Shown piece after piece: positions 34,659 to 44,264 of a stretch of DNA of 64,000 bases. Position 1 is the first letter of the stretch. Every line of letters starts with the position of its first letter. The stretch is from an uncultured Eubacteriales bacterium (lineage in GTDB: Bacteria; Bacillota; Clostridia; Oscillospirales; Acutalibacteraceae). A program made the translations under genes and the position numbers. The notes under the pieces are model-generated. The model had not been told where the DNA came from, did no database searches, and saw nothing but the letters and a program-made list of their open reading frames with translations. The DNA is taken from positions 1 through 64,000 of the forward strand of contig CAKTEE010000002.1 in assembly GCA_934546985.1 (NCBI GenBank). The letters run 5' to 3'.

Positions 34659-36518
34659 TTAAGCACCTCCGCTAACAATTTCAAGCATTGCCTGCTCATC
34701 CAACCGATGCAGACTAAGCTGCCGACCAACAGAGGCTTGACGAATAAAGCAATCATTTACAGCGGTATTAAGATAACTGCCCTGATAACCCTTTTCTGCA
34801 AGTAAGGCAGAAAAACGTTCCCCTACACCGCCTGACCGAATACCCTCTTCAAAAAAGAAAAGCTTATCACATTTAAACGCTTCCATGATGGCATATTCAG
34901 AAATTGGCTTAATTAAATTTAATTTAATGACTTTAATTGATATGCCTTTTTCCTTCAAACAACAACATGCATTTGCCGCACAGGCAAAAATCCTTCCATA
35001 AGTTATGATTGCTGTTTTTGATTCTTTATTTCCATATATGGTAAATGGCCGATAATCATAAGAATAATCCTCCGGAAGTTTACGCTGGATACCCCGCGGA
35101 TAACGGACTGCTGTTACTCCCTCATCTTTATAAAGTGCATCACAAAGGTTACTTTGTAATTCCAGAAAACTTGAAGGTGAATAAACACGAATTTCCGGTA
35201 TACTGTTTAAAAATGCAACATCAAAAATCCCCTGATGAGTTTCACCATCTTCACCAACAAATCCAGCACGGTCAATTGCCAGCACTATATTGGCTTTTTG
35301 TAATGCTGCATCATGAATTAGTTGGTCATAACACCTTTGTAAAAAAGTAGAATAAACTGCAAATACAGGACGCATACCATTACGTGCCAACCCTGAAGCA
35401 AAGGTAATTGCATATTCTTCAGCAATACCAACATCAAAAAAGCGCTGTCTATAAAGTTTGCTAAAATCTGATAATCCTGTGCCTAACGTCATAGCGGCAG
35501 TTATGGCACATACTTTATCATCATCACCGGCAAATTTACATAAGTATTCACCAAATTTATCCGAATAACACTCAGCGGAATGGAGTGGGTCACCAGTTTC
35601 AACATCAAATTGTGAAATACCATGAAACTCTCGGGGACGCTCTTCGGCATAGCTGTAACCTTTCCCCTTTGTGGTAATTACATGTAAAATAACAGGACGC
35701 TCCATTTCTCTGGCGCCTTCTAATGCTTCTTTTAATTGTTTTATATCATGCCCATCTACTGGTCCCATATAATGAATACCCATATCCTCAAATAGTGTAC
35801 TATGATACATTAAATTTTTAATACGGGTTTTGGAACGAAACAGACCATTGCTTAAAGATTTTCCTATTCCGGGGATATGCTTTAGGAATCGTTCCACTTT
35901 GGCTTTCAGCCTAAAATATCCGGGTTTTAAACGCATTTTGGCAAGATACCGTGCCATGGAACCTACATTTTTAGAAATGGACATTTTATTATCGTTTAGA
36001 ACAATGATTAATCTATCCTTTGAACGTCCGGCATTATTCAGAGCTTCATAGGCAAGTCCGCCTGTTAAAGCGCCGTCGCCAATTACTGCAAGTACAGAAT
36101 AATTGTCGTGCTGTAATGTTTTAGCTTTTGCAAGCCCTTCCGCAGCGGCAATAGACGTACTGCTGTGTCCGCTGTAAAAAATATCGTGAGGGCTTTCACT
36201 TGGGCGCGAAAATCCGGAAAGGCCATTTTCTGTCCGCAGTGTAGAAAAAGCTTCCAGTCTTCCTGTCAACAATTTATGTGTATAAACCTGATGACCTACA
36301 TCCCAAACGAATTGATCTTTTGGGGAATCAAACACTGCGTGCATTGCCACTGTAAGTTCAACCACGCCTAAATTAGAGGCCAAGTGCCCGCCGGTATTGG
36401 ATACTGTTTCAATTAAAACACTGCGTATTTCAGCGCAGAGTTCATTTAGTTCCTGAATATCCATTCTTTTTAGGTCATCAGGAGAATTTATATGGTTCAG
36501 AATTTTTAAATTATTCAT
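34659..36518 (-). CDS. dxs: 1-deoxy-D-xylulose-5-phosphate synthase
   Basis: 619 residues, normal for Dxs. TPP site GDGALTGGLAYEALNNAG with the later NDNKMSIS, the central domain DRAGFVGEDGETHQG with catalytic Glu, and a C-terminal transketolase domain. First step of the MEP isoprenoid pathway: pyruvate plus glyceraldehyde-3-phosphate. It sits in the block ispA-dxs-tlyA as in most Clostridia. The ATG at 36518 follows a GGAGAT ribosome binding site. Confidence 0.96.
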   Translation of the reverse strand: MNNLKILNHINSPDDLKRMDIQELNELCAEIRSVLIETVSNTGGHLASNLGVVELTVAMHAVFDSPKDQFVWDVGHQVYTHKLLTGRLEAFSTLRTENGLSGFSRPSESPHDIFYSGHSSTSIAAAEGLAKAKTLQHDNYSVLAVIGDGALTGGLAYEALNNAGRSKDRLIIVLNDNKMSISKNVGSMARYLAKMRLKPGYFRLKAKVERFLKHIPGIGKSLSNGLFRSKTRIKNLMYHSTLFEDMGIHYMGPVDGHDIKQLKEALEGAREMERPVILHVITTKGKGYSYAEERPREFHGISQFDVETGDPLHSAECYSDKFGEYLCKFAGDDDKVCAITAAMTLGTGLSDFSKLYRQRFFDVGIAEEYAITFASGLARNGMRPVFAVYSTFLQRCYDQLIHDAALQKANIVLAIDRAGFVGEDGETHQGIFDVAFLNSIPEIRVYSPSSFLELQSNLCDALYKDEGVTAVRYPRGIQRKLPEDYSYDYRPFTIYGNKESKTAIITYGRIFACAANACCCLKEKGISIKVIKLNLIKPISEYAIMEAFKCDKLFFFEEGIRSGGVGERFSALLAEKGYQGSYLNTAVNDCFIRQASVGRQLSLHRLDEQAMLEIVSGGA

Positions 36519-36610
36519 TCCATAGGATCTCCTGTCAAATTTTAAATTATTATAACACAGGTTGGTGAAATACTCAATGTATAATTATTCATGAAACCTG
36601 TAAAAATGTT

Positions 36611-37492
36611 TTATTTTGTTCGTTTTGACAGGAATATTGTGAGTTCACGAAGCTTTTGATTTTCCTCTCCAAAAATTTCAAGTTCAGCTAATGCTTGCTC
36701 TGTTAATTGATATACTAAAGCTTGTGCAGATTCCAAACCAAGTAGGGAAACATAAGTGGATTTTTTATTTTCCGCATCGCTTCCAATTGGTTTCCCTAAA
36801 TTTTCAGATGTACTTGTAATATCGAGGATGTCATCCATAATCTGAAAGGCAAGCCCGATATTTTTTGCATATCTGTCTGCGGCCTGTATCATTTTTTCAT
36901 TAGCTCCAGCTAAAATACAGCCCATTTGACATGCCGCTGATATTAATGCGCCTGTTTTTAAATCATCCATTTTTTGCAGCACTTGTATTGGAACATTTTT
37001 CCCCTCACAGTCTAAATCAATAACTTGTCCGCCTATCATGCCCATAGAACCTGCCTGCTTTGCCAAGACAGCGGCAGCATTTAGACAATTTTGTGCTGAT
37101 AATTTCGTGTTTGTATTTTGATTCAGCATTGTCTCAAATGCCAAAGTTAATAATGCATCTCCTGCAAGCAAAGCAACAGCTTCGCCAAACTGTTTATGGC
37201 AGGATGGTTTTCCTCTGCGCAGATCATCATTATCCATGCAGGGTAAATCGTCATGTATTAGAGAATATGAATGTATCATTTCAACGGCACAGGCAAAAGG
37301 CAGAGCAGATTGAACATTACCGCCGCAGACACGGCAAAATTCCAAAACCAATATAGGACGGATACGCTTACCGCCATCTAAAAGCGCGTATTTCATTGCA
37401 GTGCAAACAGAACCTTGCGCACAATCTTCAGACGGCAAATATTCAGTCAATCCCTTTTCAATGATCGGCAAATATTCCTCAATTAAACTCAT
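36611..37492 (-). CDS. ispA: Polyprenyl synthase (farnesyl diphosphate synthase)
   Basis: 293 residues. First aspartate-rich motif DDLPCMDNDDLRRG and second DDILD, with GGKRIRPIL at the start. It condenses IPP with allylic diphosphates; the length and the residues before the first Asp motif suit a C15 enzyme, but chain length is not certain from sequence alone. The ATG overlaps the xseB stop by four bases. A 92-base gap separates it from dxs and holds nothing I can name. Confidence 0.92.
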   Translation of the reverse strand: MSLIEEYLPIIEKGLTEYLPSEDCAQGSVCTAMKYALLDGGKRIRPILVLEFCRVCGGNVQSALPFACAVEMIHSYSLIHDDLPCMDNDDLRRGKPSCHKQFGEAVALLAGDALLTLAFETMLNQNTNTKLSAQNCLNAAAVLAKQAGSMGMIGGQVIDLDCEGKNVPIQVLQKMDDLKTGALISAACQMGCILAGANEKMIQAADRYAKNIGLAFQIMDDILDITSTSENLGKPIGSDAENKKSTYVSLLGLESAQALVYQLTEQALAELEIFGEENQKLRELTIFLSKRTK

Positions 37493-37719
37493 TCTCCGAC
37501 CTCCTCAGATTCTGACAAATCCAATTCGGATAACGTAATAATTTTTTGTTCCGCTTTATTTAAACATTCATTGCAAAACCGAGATAGTTTTGTACCCTCT
37601 TCAAACAATTTTAGTGCATCATCTAATGGAAGTTTTCCATCTTCCAATTTTAATACAATTTCCTCCAACTTGGTAACAGCATTTTCATATGTCTGCTTCT
37701 TCATTTTTCCCATCACCAT
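37489..37719 (-). CDS. xseB: Exodeoxyribonuclease VII small subunit
   Basis: 76 residues with the XseB signature (YENAVTKLEEIVLKLEDGKLPLDDALKLFEEG, split here as helical pairs). It overlaps the end of xseA by 35 bases and the start of ispA by four, so the three are translationally coupled. Multiple small subunits bind XseA. ATG 37719 has AAGGA six bases upstream; a further ATG at 37704 is possible. Confidence 0.93.
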   Translation of the reverse strand: MVMGKMKKQTYENAVTKLEEIVLKLEDGKLPLDDALKLFEEGTKLSRFCNECLNKAEQKIITLSELDLSESEEVGE

Positions 37720-38926
37720 CCAATTTCCTTTTCCTTTTGACCATGCAATCTAACATGCCGTCTGTTAAGCGGACGCTTAACAGGCTTTTATCTTTTACAT
37801 CATTGATGCTTTTCAAAACGCTGTCATCCTGCATTGCGATTGCATAGCCGCGCGAAAGCACCTGTAAAGGGCTGAGCATATTTAATTTACTGCAGAGCAA
37901 ACGAAATTGCGTTTGTTTCTCTTTGAAAATATTTGTGATTGCCGTGATGCTTGTATTTATTAAATAATCCAGCATAATCCTGCGTTGATCTAAAAGAGAC
38001 AATGGACTACGCATTACTCTGCGTACAGAAAATTCCTGAAGCTTTGCCCGTTCTGTATCAATTCTGGCTTGAATTATACGATTCATTCTAATTTGCAGTG
38101 CATAAATCATGGCTATTTGTTCTTTTGCATCAGGAACCGCGATTTCTGCTGCAGCTGAAGGAGTTGGTGCGCGAAGATCTGATACGAAATCGCAAATTGT
38201 AAAGTCTGTTTCATGTCCCACAGCGGAAATTACAGGGATTTTTGACTCAAAAACAGCTTTCGCAACATCTTCTTCATTAAAAGCCCATAAATCTTCAATA
38301 GAGCCGCCGCCGCGTCCTAAAATAATAACATCACAGGCACTCAATTGATTCAGCCGATAAAGCGCGTCTGTAATTTCTGAACGTGCATTTTCTCCCTGCA
38401 CTTGAACCGGACAAAAAACAATATCTGCGAGCGGGTATCTGCGCCCTAAAATATTAAAAATATCTTGTACAGCCGCTCCGGTAGGAGATGTAACAACACC
38501 AATCCGGGCAGGATAACGGGGAATCGTTTTTTTAGCAGATTCATCAAACCATCCGCGTTCTTCCAGCTTTCGTTTTAACTGTTCATATGCCAGATATAAG
38601 GTACCGGTACCATCCGGCTGTATTCCATCTGCATAAAGCTGATACTGCCCATCCCGTTCATAAACCGATATCCTGCCATGAACAATCACTCGCATACCAT
38701 TTTCAGGTAAAAAACGTAAACGTGCGGCACTGGATTTAAACATAACGCATTTAATCAAGGCGCCTTCATCTTTCAGCGTAAAGTACAAATGTCCTGTTCT
38801 GTAATGATTGGTAAAATTTGATATTTCACCGCTGATATACAGGGAACGCAAAACTGGATTTTCCTCCAGAACAGCTTTTAGATATGTATTTACCTGCGTT
38901 ACAGTCAATACGTTTGTAAAACTCAT
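37685..38926 (-). CDS. xseA: Exodeoxyribonuclease VII large subunit
   Basis: 413 residues. N-terminal OB fold (ISGEISNFTNHYRTGHLYFTLKD), then the catalytic domain with GRGGGSIEDLWAFNEE and VGHETDFTICD. It degrades single-stranded DNA together with XseB. The start overlaps the stop of the TsaD paralog by four bases (ATGA). All conserved blocks are intact. Confidence 0.95.
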   Translation of the reverse strand: MSFTNVLTVTQVNTYLKAVLEENPVLRSLYISGEISNFTNHYRTGHLYFTLKDEGALIKCVMFKSSAARLRFLPENGMRVIVHGRISVYERDGQYQLYADGIQPDGTGTLYLAYEQLKRKLEERGWFDESAKKTIPRYPARIGVVTSPTGAAVQDIFNILGRRYPLADIVFCPVQVQGENARSEITDALYRLNQLSACDVIILGRGGGSIEDLWAFNEEDVAKAVFESKIPVISAVGHETDFTICDFVSDLRAPTPSAAAEIAVPDAKEQIAMIYALQIRMNRIIQARIDTERAKLQEFSVRRVMRSPLSLLDQRRIMLDYLINTSITAITNIFKEKQTQFRLLCSKLNMLSPLQVLSRGYAIAMQDDSVLKSINDVKDKSLLSVRLTDGMLDCMVKRKRKLDGDGKNEEADI

Positions 38927-39858
38927 TGTTTTGCCTCCATTAGGCTTGTCAGTACGGCAATTCCAGCTGCATTATCAGAGGAGAACTCCGGTTGTGCAAA
39001 AAAAGCATGATATTTTTGAGCCATATAGTTACGGATTCTGCTGTTTGACATAACGCCGCCTGCAAATACCAAAGGCAGTTTTCCGTATTCAGCCAATACT
39101 GCCTGAACCATGCCATCTAATGCAAACAAAATAGAGTCTATACAATAGGCAGCAATTTCTTCTGTGGTACTGCCTTTTTGCAGCATATCAGAACATTGGT
39201 TTTCAATTCCGGACAGACAGCAATCCGTCCCTTTTATGGATGGTTTTATTTTAAACGGTATCCTGCAATTTTGAGAAAGAAGATCTAATTGTGCACCGGC
39301 AGGAAAATCCAATCCCAGCATAACACCTACGCGGTCAATAACCTGTCCTGCTTTCAAATCTAAAGAATTTGCTATAATATTTGTTGATAAGATATTTTTC
39401 TCGTCCGGCGTTACCAAAAGCGCCTCCGTTGTCCCGCCGGAAACGTGAAAAGCAATAAATGGTTCTGACAATAAATCCATCCTGTCTGCGGAAAAAAGCG
39501 CAGCCGCAATATGTCCCGCTTGATGTGAAAACGTATAAAGCGGCACATGCAGTAATGCCGCACTGCAGCGTGCTACAGACATCCCTGCCAGAAAGCAGGG
39601 CATATAAGAGCCTTCTTCATCTCTAGGTTTATCTGATACGCCGATAGCATATATTTCATCGCTAAAATCACATAAAAGATTTTCTATTACTTCTGGCAGT
39701 TGAATTGTATGGTGAAATAGCGCCTCGCTTTGACGCAGACCTTTTGATCCTTTAGGCACAGGAAGCAGTTTTTTTTGATGGATAATAGTCTCATCAACCA
39801 TATCCATCACCGCAGCCGACGTTGTATAATTACTGGTATCTATTCCGAGACAGTACAT
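38923..39858 (-). CDS. TsaD/Kae1-like paralog (M22 family, function unknown)
   Basis: 311 residues of the ASKHA fold. The metal site HQAGH (His112, His116) and the late Asp of SSDNAAGIA are kept, as are SGGTTE and GGVMSN. True TsaD is about 340 residues with extra conserved loops, so this is probably the clostridial M22 paralog found beside nusB and xseA, not the t6A enzyme itself. Its ATG overlaps nusB by 19 bases. The role is unproven; neighbours suggest only shared expression. Confidence 0.8.
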   Translation of the reverse strand: MYCLGIDTSNYTTSAAVMDMVDETIIHQKKLLPVPKGSKGLRQSEALFHHTIQLPEVIENLLCDFSDEIYAIGVSDKPRDEEGSYMPCFLAGMSVARCSAALLHVPLYTFSHQAGHIAAALFSADRMDLLSEPFIAFHVSGGTTEALLVTPDEKNILSTNIIANSLDLKAGQVIDRVGVMLGLDFPAGAQLDLLSQNCRIPFKIKPSIKGTDCCLSGIENQCSDMLQKGSTTEEIAAYCIDSILFALDGMVQAVLAEYGKLPLVFAGGVMSNSRIRNYMAQKYHAFFAQPEFSSDNAAGIAVLTSLMEAKQ

Positions 39859-40271
39859 GGCTCTTCCCTTTCTTCAGAAGCTACACTGCCGAGCACGCCG
39901 TTAATAAAAGACGCGTCTTCTTCCCCTGCAAATTTTTTTGCAAGTTCAACAGCTTCATTAATAGAAACGCTGACAGGAATCCCCTGCTCATAACGTATTT
40001 CATAAACGGCTAACCTTAAAATGGCTAAAGCTACCTTTGAAATTCTGCTTTTGCGCCATCCGATTGCATATTTTTCAATTTTTTCATCAACCTGCTCTAA
40101 CCGGTTCGCAACCCCATTTGCCAGTTTTTCTGCAAACTCAGAAATATCTGCAATTCGCGCCTCCTTAGCGGATTCAATAATTGTCTCAACAGAAATTTCA
40201 GGATGAAAAGATTGTTCAAAAATCAACGCAAATGCCTGTTCTCTTGCTTCACGTCTGGTGGTTTTTGCCAT
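39840..40271 (-). CDS. nusB: Transcription antitermination factor NusB
   Basis: 143 residues, all-helical, with the NusB blocks RREAREQAFALIFE and ISINEAVELAKKFAGEEDASFINGVLGSV. It binds boxA with NusE in rRNA antitermination. GGAGGAA lies seven bases before ATG 40271. It is separated from the Asp23 gene by a terminator-like hairpin. Confidence 0.95.
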   Translation of the reverse strand: MAKTTRREAREQAFALIFEQSFHPEISVETIIESAKEARIADISEFAEKLANGVANRLEQVDEKIEKYAIGWRKSRISKVALAILRLAVYEIRYEQGIPVSVSINEAVELAKKFAGEEDASFINGVLGSVASEEREEPCTVSE

Positions 40272-40311
40272 TTTAAGTTCCTCCGTATTTTAAAATATTC
40301 AGGTTCATTTT

Positions 40312-40363
40312 AAAAATAAAAATCAACCCTCCACAACCATGAGCGGAGGGCTAAGCTGATTTT
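40312..40363 (-). terminator. Terminator between asp23 and nusB
   Basis: CCCTCC (40327-40332) with GGAGGG (40345-40350), extended by AAAATCA (40319-40325) with TGATTTT (40357-40363) over a small internal loop. The minus-strand exit is TTTTTATTTTTA. It would end or attenuate the spoIIIA-asp23 transcript before nusB. Confidence 0.7.
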
Positions 40364-40736
40364 AAACTTGTGGCTCTGAATTTTCTTCTTTCAAAAATTC
40401 AATTCCTGCCACATAAATATTCACTTTATTAACAATGCGGCCAGTCATATTCTGAACCGCCTCTTTTACGTTGCGCTGTATTTTTTCGCATACCACCGGG
40501 ATTTTTACACCGCTTTTTAAAACAACATACATATCCAAAATCATTTCATTATCATGATTTATAACTTTAATTGATTTGCTGGAAGAATTTTTTTTAAATA
40601 CACCGGCAATATCTGCCGGACGGGTGGCAAAGCCGGCCAACCCTTCAATATCTTTAGATGCATTTTTTGCAATTTCAGCGATAACATCCTCTGAAATAAT
40701 CAATCCGCCGATGTTTTCTTTATTTATTTCACTCAT
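40362..40736 (-). CDS. Asp23/Gls24 family envelope stress protein
   Basis: 124 residues with the Asp23 pattern: GGLIISEDVIAEIAKNAS at the start, a central variable loop and VVLKSGVKIPVVCEKIQRNVKEAV. Members associate with the membrane or wall stress response; direct function is not known. It lies between spoIIIAH and nusB as in many Clostridia. AGGAGG lies before the ATG. Confidence 0.9.
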   Translation of the reverse strand: MSEINKENIGGLIISEDVIAEIAKNASKDIEGLAGFATRPADIAGVFKKNSSSKSIKVINHDNEMILDMYVVLKSGVKIPVVCEKIQRNVKEAVQNMTGRIVNKVNIYVAGIEFLKEENSEPQV

Positions 40737-40789
40737 GTTTTGATGCCTCCTTTACCTCCTTATTATACCATAAAGTTTTTAAGACACAA

Positions 40790-41389
40790 CTATTTTGCTT
40801 CAATTATTGATATGTTTTCTACATTTACTTTTGTCTGTTTTAAAACAATTTCTTTAATTTGCAGAATTTGACTGTCGAGCAGTTTTTCGCTTTTTACAAT
40901 GACCTGAACATGACCATCCTCTATTACAGCAACACAATCGGCAAATCCTTTAGCAATTACCACACTTTCAATATCGTTTTCTAATTTCACATTGTTGGCA
41001 ATTACTGCCGCACCGGAAACGGCATCTGCTTTTGCATTTTCAGTGGCATCGGTACTTGCAATAATGTCTTTTAAAATTTCAAGCGCCTTGTCGCGTGCAA
41101 CTTGACGGTTCAATCGTACCTGTGCGAAATAATCAGAAGAATTATTGCTGTTTTGGGTGTTTTCTACCGCTGCATTATTTGCAGCTGTTGTCTCTTCTGA
41201 AACTAATGTAGTAGAATTTACGTACTGGGCATCTCCTAAATTTTTAGATGCGTCCAACACACCGGTAGCTTTTAACTGTGCGCCGGAACCTGCAAAATAC
41301 CAATTCATAAATACAGCAACCCCTAATGCAAGAACCAGCGTTGAAACTACAATCTGCCTTTTCTTTAAAATCATACCCATAAGTATCAT
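40790..41389 (-). CDS. spoIIIAH: Stage III sporulation protein AH
   Basis: 199 residues: basic N terminus, one membrane helix (about 10-30), a variable linker, and a YscJ/FliF-like ring-building motif domain (about 95-199). SpoIIIAH, in the mother-cell membrane, binds forespore SpoIIQ across the intermembrane space. It is the last spoIIIA gene. A GGAGGATGAT leader precedes the start. Confidence 0.92.
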   Translation of the reverse strand: MILMGMILKKRQIVVSTLVLALGVAVFMNWYFAGSGAQLKATGVLDASKNLGDAQYVNSTTLVSEETTAANNAAVENTQNSNNSSDYFAQVRLNRQVARDKALEILKDIIASTDATENAKADAVSGAAVIANNVKLENDIESVVIAKGFADCVAVIEDGHVQVIVKSEKLLDSQILQIKEIVLKQTKVNVENISIIEAK

Positions 41390-41401
41390 CCTCCTAAAAT
41401 A

Positions 41402-41983
41402 TCATTTATTCTCAATTGCTTTTGCGACATACACTTTTGCTGATGAAATATCCAAAGCCGTTGTTACAGCGTCAACTACCCTTTGACGTACACTGATATT
41501 GTCGGCGCCATCACACACCACAACAACTCCTCTTACCTTTGGCTGTATTTCCTTTACTCTGAGCGCCTCCTTTCCATTACCTGTGTCAATAATAACTAAA
41601 CTGTTTTCTTGAGAATTTTTTTCCTGTTTTTTTCCTCCTTCCCCTTCATCCATAACATCTGAAGTGGATTTTGATTCATTAGCGTATACATATTCAATCC
41701 CATTTTCATAGGTTATCATCACGTTACAATGTCCTACACCGCTGATACCTCCAACCAATGCTGTAAGCTTTTTCTCCATCTGAACAGACAATTCTTCCGC
41801 TGAAAAAGAAGATGACACAGTTTCATTGGACTTTTTTTGCACATTTTCTGTTTTTCCCCCTGAAAGAAAAATAAAAAGAATTCCTAATATTCCTGCCAAT
41901 ACAATAAGTTTAATTTTTTTATCACCTTTAAATAATGCAGTTATTTTTTCACTCATTTGATTCAGATTTAACGAATCCTTCAT
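41402..41983 (-). CDS. spoIIIAG: Stage III sporulation protein AG
   Basis: 193 residues: cytoplasmic N terminus, membrane helix (about 27-45), then a ring-building-motif domain with a Glu/Lys-rich insert (EGGKKQEKNSQ). It forms the large ring of the feeding-tube channel. ATG 41983 is preferred because GGAGG lies six bases upstream; it overlaps the spoIIIAF stop by 35 bases. ATG 41956 is an alternative with no ribosome binding site. Confidence 0.9.
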   Translation of the reverse strand: MKDSLNLNQMSEKITALFKGDKKIKLIVLAGILGILFIFLSGGKTENVQKKSNETVSSSFSAEELSVQMEKKLTALVGGISGVGHCNVMITYENGIEYVYANESKSTSDVMDEGEGGKKQEKNSQENSLVIIDTGNGKEALRVKEIQPKVRGVVVVCDGADNISVRQRVVDAVTTALDISSAKVYVAKAIENK

Positions 41984-42470
41984 TTTCCGCCTCCTCGCTT
42001 TCCTGTACCGATATCCGGCACTCAAGCCCCATTGTTTTGTTTATAATATGTTCTGCCTCCTGTTGATTTTGTGCGTTGTCCAAAACAATGTCCAATTGAT
42101 TTATAATTATGCTGTTATCTTCGGCAATATCCATATTTACAAAAACAGTTTTTGGATTTATCCCTCCTGCTATAAGAGCATCAATTGTTATTTTTTTGAT
42201 GTTTTCCTCGCTTGCAGTCAAAATCTGTTGGTTTACTGCCGCCTGTAAAGAATCTGCATTGACTTGCGCGGCTTCCTGAGGCTTATCAGAAACGGAAAAA
42301 TGAATCCCTGAAAGGTTGGCGGCAGGAGCAATAATACAGCAAAGAACAAAAATGGAAACCACTGTTTTTAAAATCTTTTTTGTTCCGCCTTCCGGTGCAA
42401 GCATCATAATAATTCCTGCCGCCAAAACTGCTGAACAAAGGCAGACTGCCCATTGTTTTATTGTGTCCAT
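41949..42470 (-). CDS. spoIIIAF: Stage III sporulation protein AF
   Basis: 173 residues. Two membrane helices in the first 60 residues and a cytoplasmic or intermembrane ring-building-like domain. ATG 42470 overlaps the spoIIIAE stop by one base (TAATG) and follows GGAACGGAAG. The open frame continues upstream to 42653 inside spoIIIAE, but these residues are not SpoIIIAF. Confidence 0.9.
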   Translation of the reverse strand: MDTIKQWAVCLCSAVLAAGIIMMLAPEGGTKKILKTVVSIFVLCCIIAPAANLSGIHFSVSDKPQEAAQVNADSLQAAVNQQILTASEENIKKITIDALIAGGINPKTVFVNMDIAEDNSIIINQLDIVLDNAQNQQEAEHIINKTMGLECRISVQESEEAENEGFVKSESNE

Positions 42471-43657
42471 TAACTTCCGTTCCCTCCAAGCATAACCATA
42501 ATTCCAGTTGAAATAATCAAAAGAACCGCACAGAAAAGAAGAATTGAGAGCAAAAGGCTTAAGGTATAATAAATAGCCTTTAACAGATCTCCTGCTGTTT
42601 TCAGTCCAAATAAAGCGGCGGCGGCTGAGCATGCCTGCACACATAAAATCCATACAATCAATTCTGCAATCACCGGTATGTATATCAGCACTGCTGCAAT
42701 TAAACCAAAAGCCCCAACTGTATTTTTAGTTAATCCCACACAGCTTTGCACTGTTGTTATGGTATCTCCAATTGCTCCTCCCACTACCGGGACAAAGTTG
42801 CCTAAAAGAAACTTTGTTGTACGAGTTGCTACAGTATCTGCCGATTGCCCTAAAATCTCTTGGAGCGATACCATTGAAACGAAAACAGTTGAAAAAAAAC
42901 CGAGGATAAAATTAACGGATTTTTTTATTATATCTGAAAGACCGGAAAGGTTGATATCAGGAGACAATACACCAACAATACTAAAGGCCAGATAAATACA
43001 AAGCAACGGAATCAAAAGACTGGAAGAAAAACGTGAAATAAGCTCTGCCGCTGTAAAAATAATTAAATTAAGGCCCGATGCAGTTACTGGTTTTCCGCTG
43101 GCGGCTAAAAGCACGGTGATAACTGGAACAAAAATAAGCATAAAATTAGAACTGAGTGTAATAGCCGAGCAGACATGAGAGATACATTCCATCATTGGGA
43201 TAACAATAATAAGCCCGATTAATACAGTTGACACAAGAGAAAATAATCCTCCCAATGACTTTTCACTAAATGAAACTTTAAAACATTCCATCATTGCGCA
43301 AAGTATGATAACACTCAAAACCGAGGCAAACATTTTCAGCGGATTTTGCATTTTACCGGTAATAATTTTTAGAAAAAGATCTAACAGACTTTGAGGGGAA
43401 ATGTTCAGCAAATGTTCGAAATCAATTTCATTGATGCCCAATTGTTCCAATAAATTTATTGTTTCATCGTCTAATGCAGACATAAGTTGATCTGCTCCGC
43501 TCGCATTTAGCTGTTCTTGATAATACTCTGCGTATTGTTCGTTTTCGCAGTTATACTCAGAGTATTCTTCTGCGTTTCCCGCTGAGACAAAAGATGAAAA
43601 CATAAAACAAAGCGCGCAGAATACAAAAATTATTTTCTTTATTTTCAACATCCTCAT
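42470..43657 (-). CDS. spoIIIAE: Stage III sporulation protein AE
   Basis: 395 residues. A signal peptide (about 5-26), an acidic Tyr/Glu-rich segment, then eight or so hydrophobic segments. Known SpoIIIAE is a polytopic channel component of this size. The ATG overlaps the spoIIIAD stop in ATGA. Coupled translation runs through the whole operon. Confidence 0.94.
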   Translation of the reverse strand: MRMLKIKKIIFVFCALCFMFSSFVSAGNAEEYSEYNCENEQYAEYYQEQLNASGADQLMSALDDETINLLEQLGINEIDFEHLLNISPQSLLDLFLKIITGKMQNPLKMFASVLSVIILCAMMECFKVSFSEKSLGGLFSLVSTVLIGLIIVIPMMECISHVCSAITLSSNFMLIFVPVITVLLAASGKPVTASGLNLIIFTAAELISRFSSSLLIPLLCIYLAFSIVGVLSPDINLSGLSDIIKKSVNFILGFFSTVFVSMVSLQEILGQSADTVATRTTKFLLGNFVPVVGGAIGDTITTVQSCVGLTKNTVGAFGLIAAVLIYIPVIAELIVWILCVQACSAAAALFGLKTAGDLLKAIYYTLSLLLSILLFCAVLLIISTGIMVMLGGNGS

Positions 43658-44037
43658 CCCCCGATAATTGAAGTGATGATTTTAGAAACCGCCTGAAACA
43701 GCGGCATAGAAAGAGCAATTACTGTGACCTTGCCGGCGAGCTCTACTTTAGTTGCAAGCGCGCCTTCCCCGGCATCCCGGCAGGTATCTGAACCCAACTG
43801 CGTTAAAATGCATATGCCGAGTGCTTTCATTAAAATTTCAGCATATTCCCGATTATAACCAGCGGAAGCCGTTAGAAATTCTATGCCGGAAATAACTTGC
43901 GGTATATCTTTTAAAATCATAAAGAAAATAACAACACCGGCAGCAACTTCTAAAACCACTGCATATTCCGGTTTATACTGCTTAACAAGCATAACAATAA
44001 CTACACTGACAATAGCGGCAGCAATAATTTGAATCAT
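43654..44037 (-). CDS. spoIIIAD: Stage III sporulation protein AD
   Basis: 127 residues with about four membrane helices and the family segment GICILTQLGSDTCRDAGEGALA. It is a membrane component of the SpoIIIA channel. It starts 12 bases after the spoIIIAC stop and overlaps spoIIIAE by four bases. Confidence 0.95.
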   Translation of the reverse strand: MIQIIAAAIVSVVIVMLVKQYKPEYAVVLEVAAGVVIFFMILKDIPQVISGIEFLTASAGYNREYAEILMKALGICILTQLGSDTCRDAGEGALATKVELAGKVTVIALSMPLFQAVSKIITSIIGG

Positions 44038-44049
44038 AACTCTGTCCTT

Positions 44050-44244
44050 TTATAAACCGAAAATTGATTTCACAGTTTCAAATAAATCACTAATGGCAGG
44101 AATTACCATCATCAAAACAACGATAAGCCCTGCAAGAGTAGTCATTACCGCCTGTTCTTCCCTCCCAGACCGAATTAAAAGCTGGTTTAACACTGCTACA
44201 ATAATTCCAATTGCCGCTATTTTGAAAATTAAATCCACGTCCAT
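44050..44244 (-). CDS. spoIIIAC: Stage III sporulation protein AC
   Basis: 64 residues, two membrane helices with the conserved SGREEQA loop between them. Full length for SpoIIIAC. It lies 20 bases after spoIIIAB. GGAGGGG precedes the ATG. Confidence 0.95.
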   Translation of the reverse strand: MDVDLIFKIAAIGIIVAVLNQLLIRSGREEQAVMTTLAGLIVVLMMVIPAISDLFETVKSIFGL

Positions 44245-44264
44245 TTTATTTCCCCTCCGTTAAG

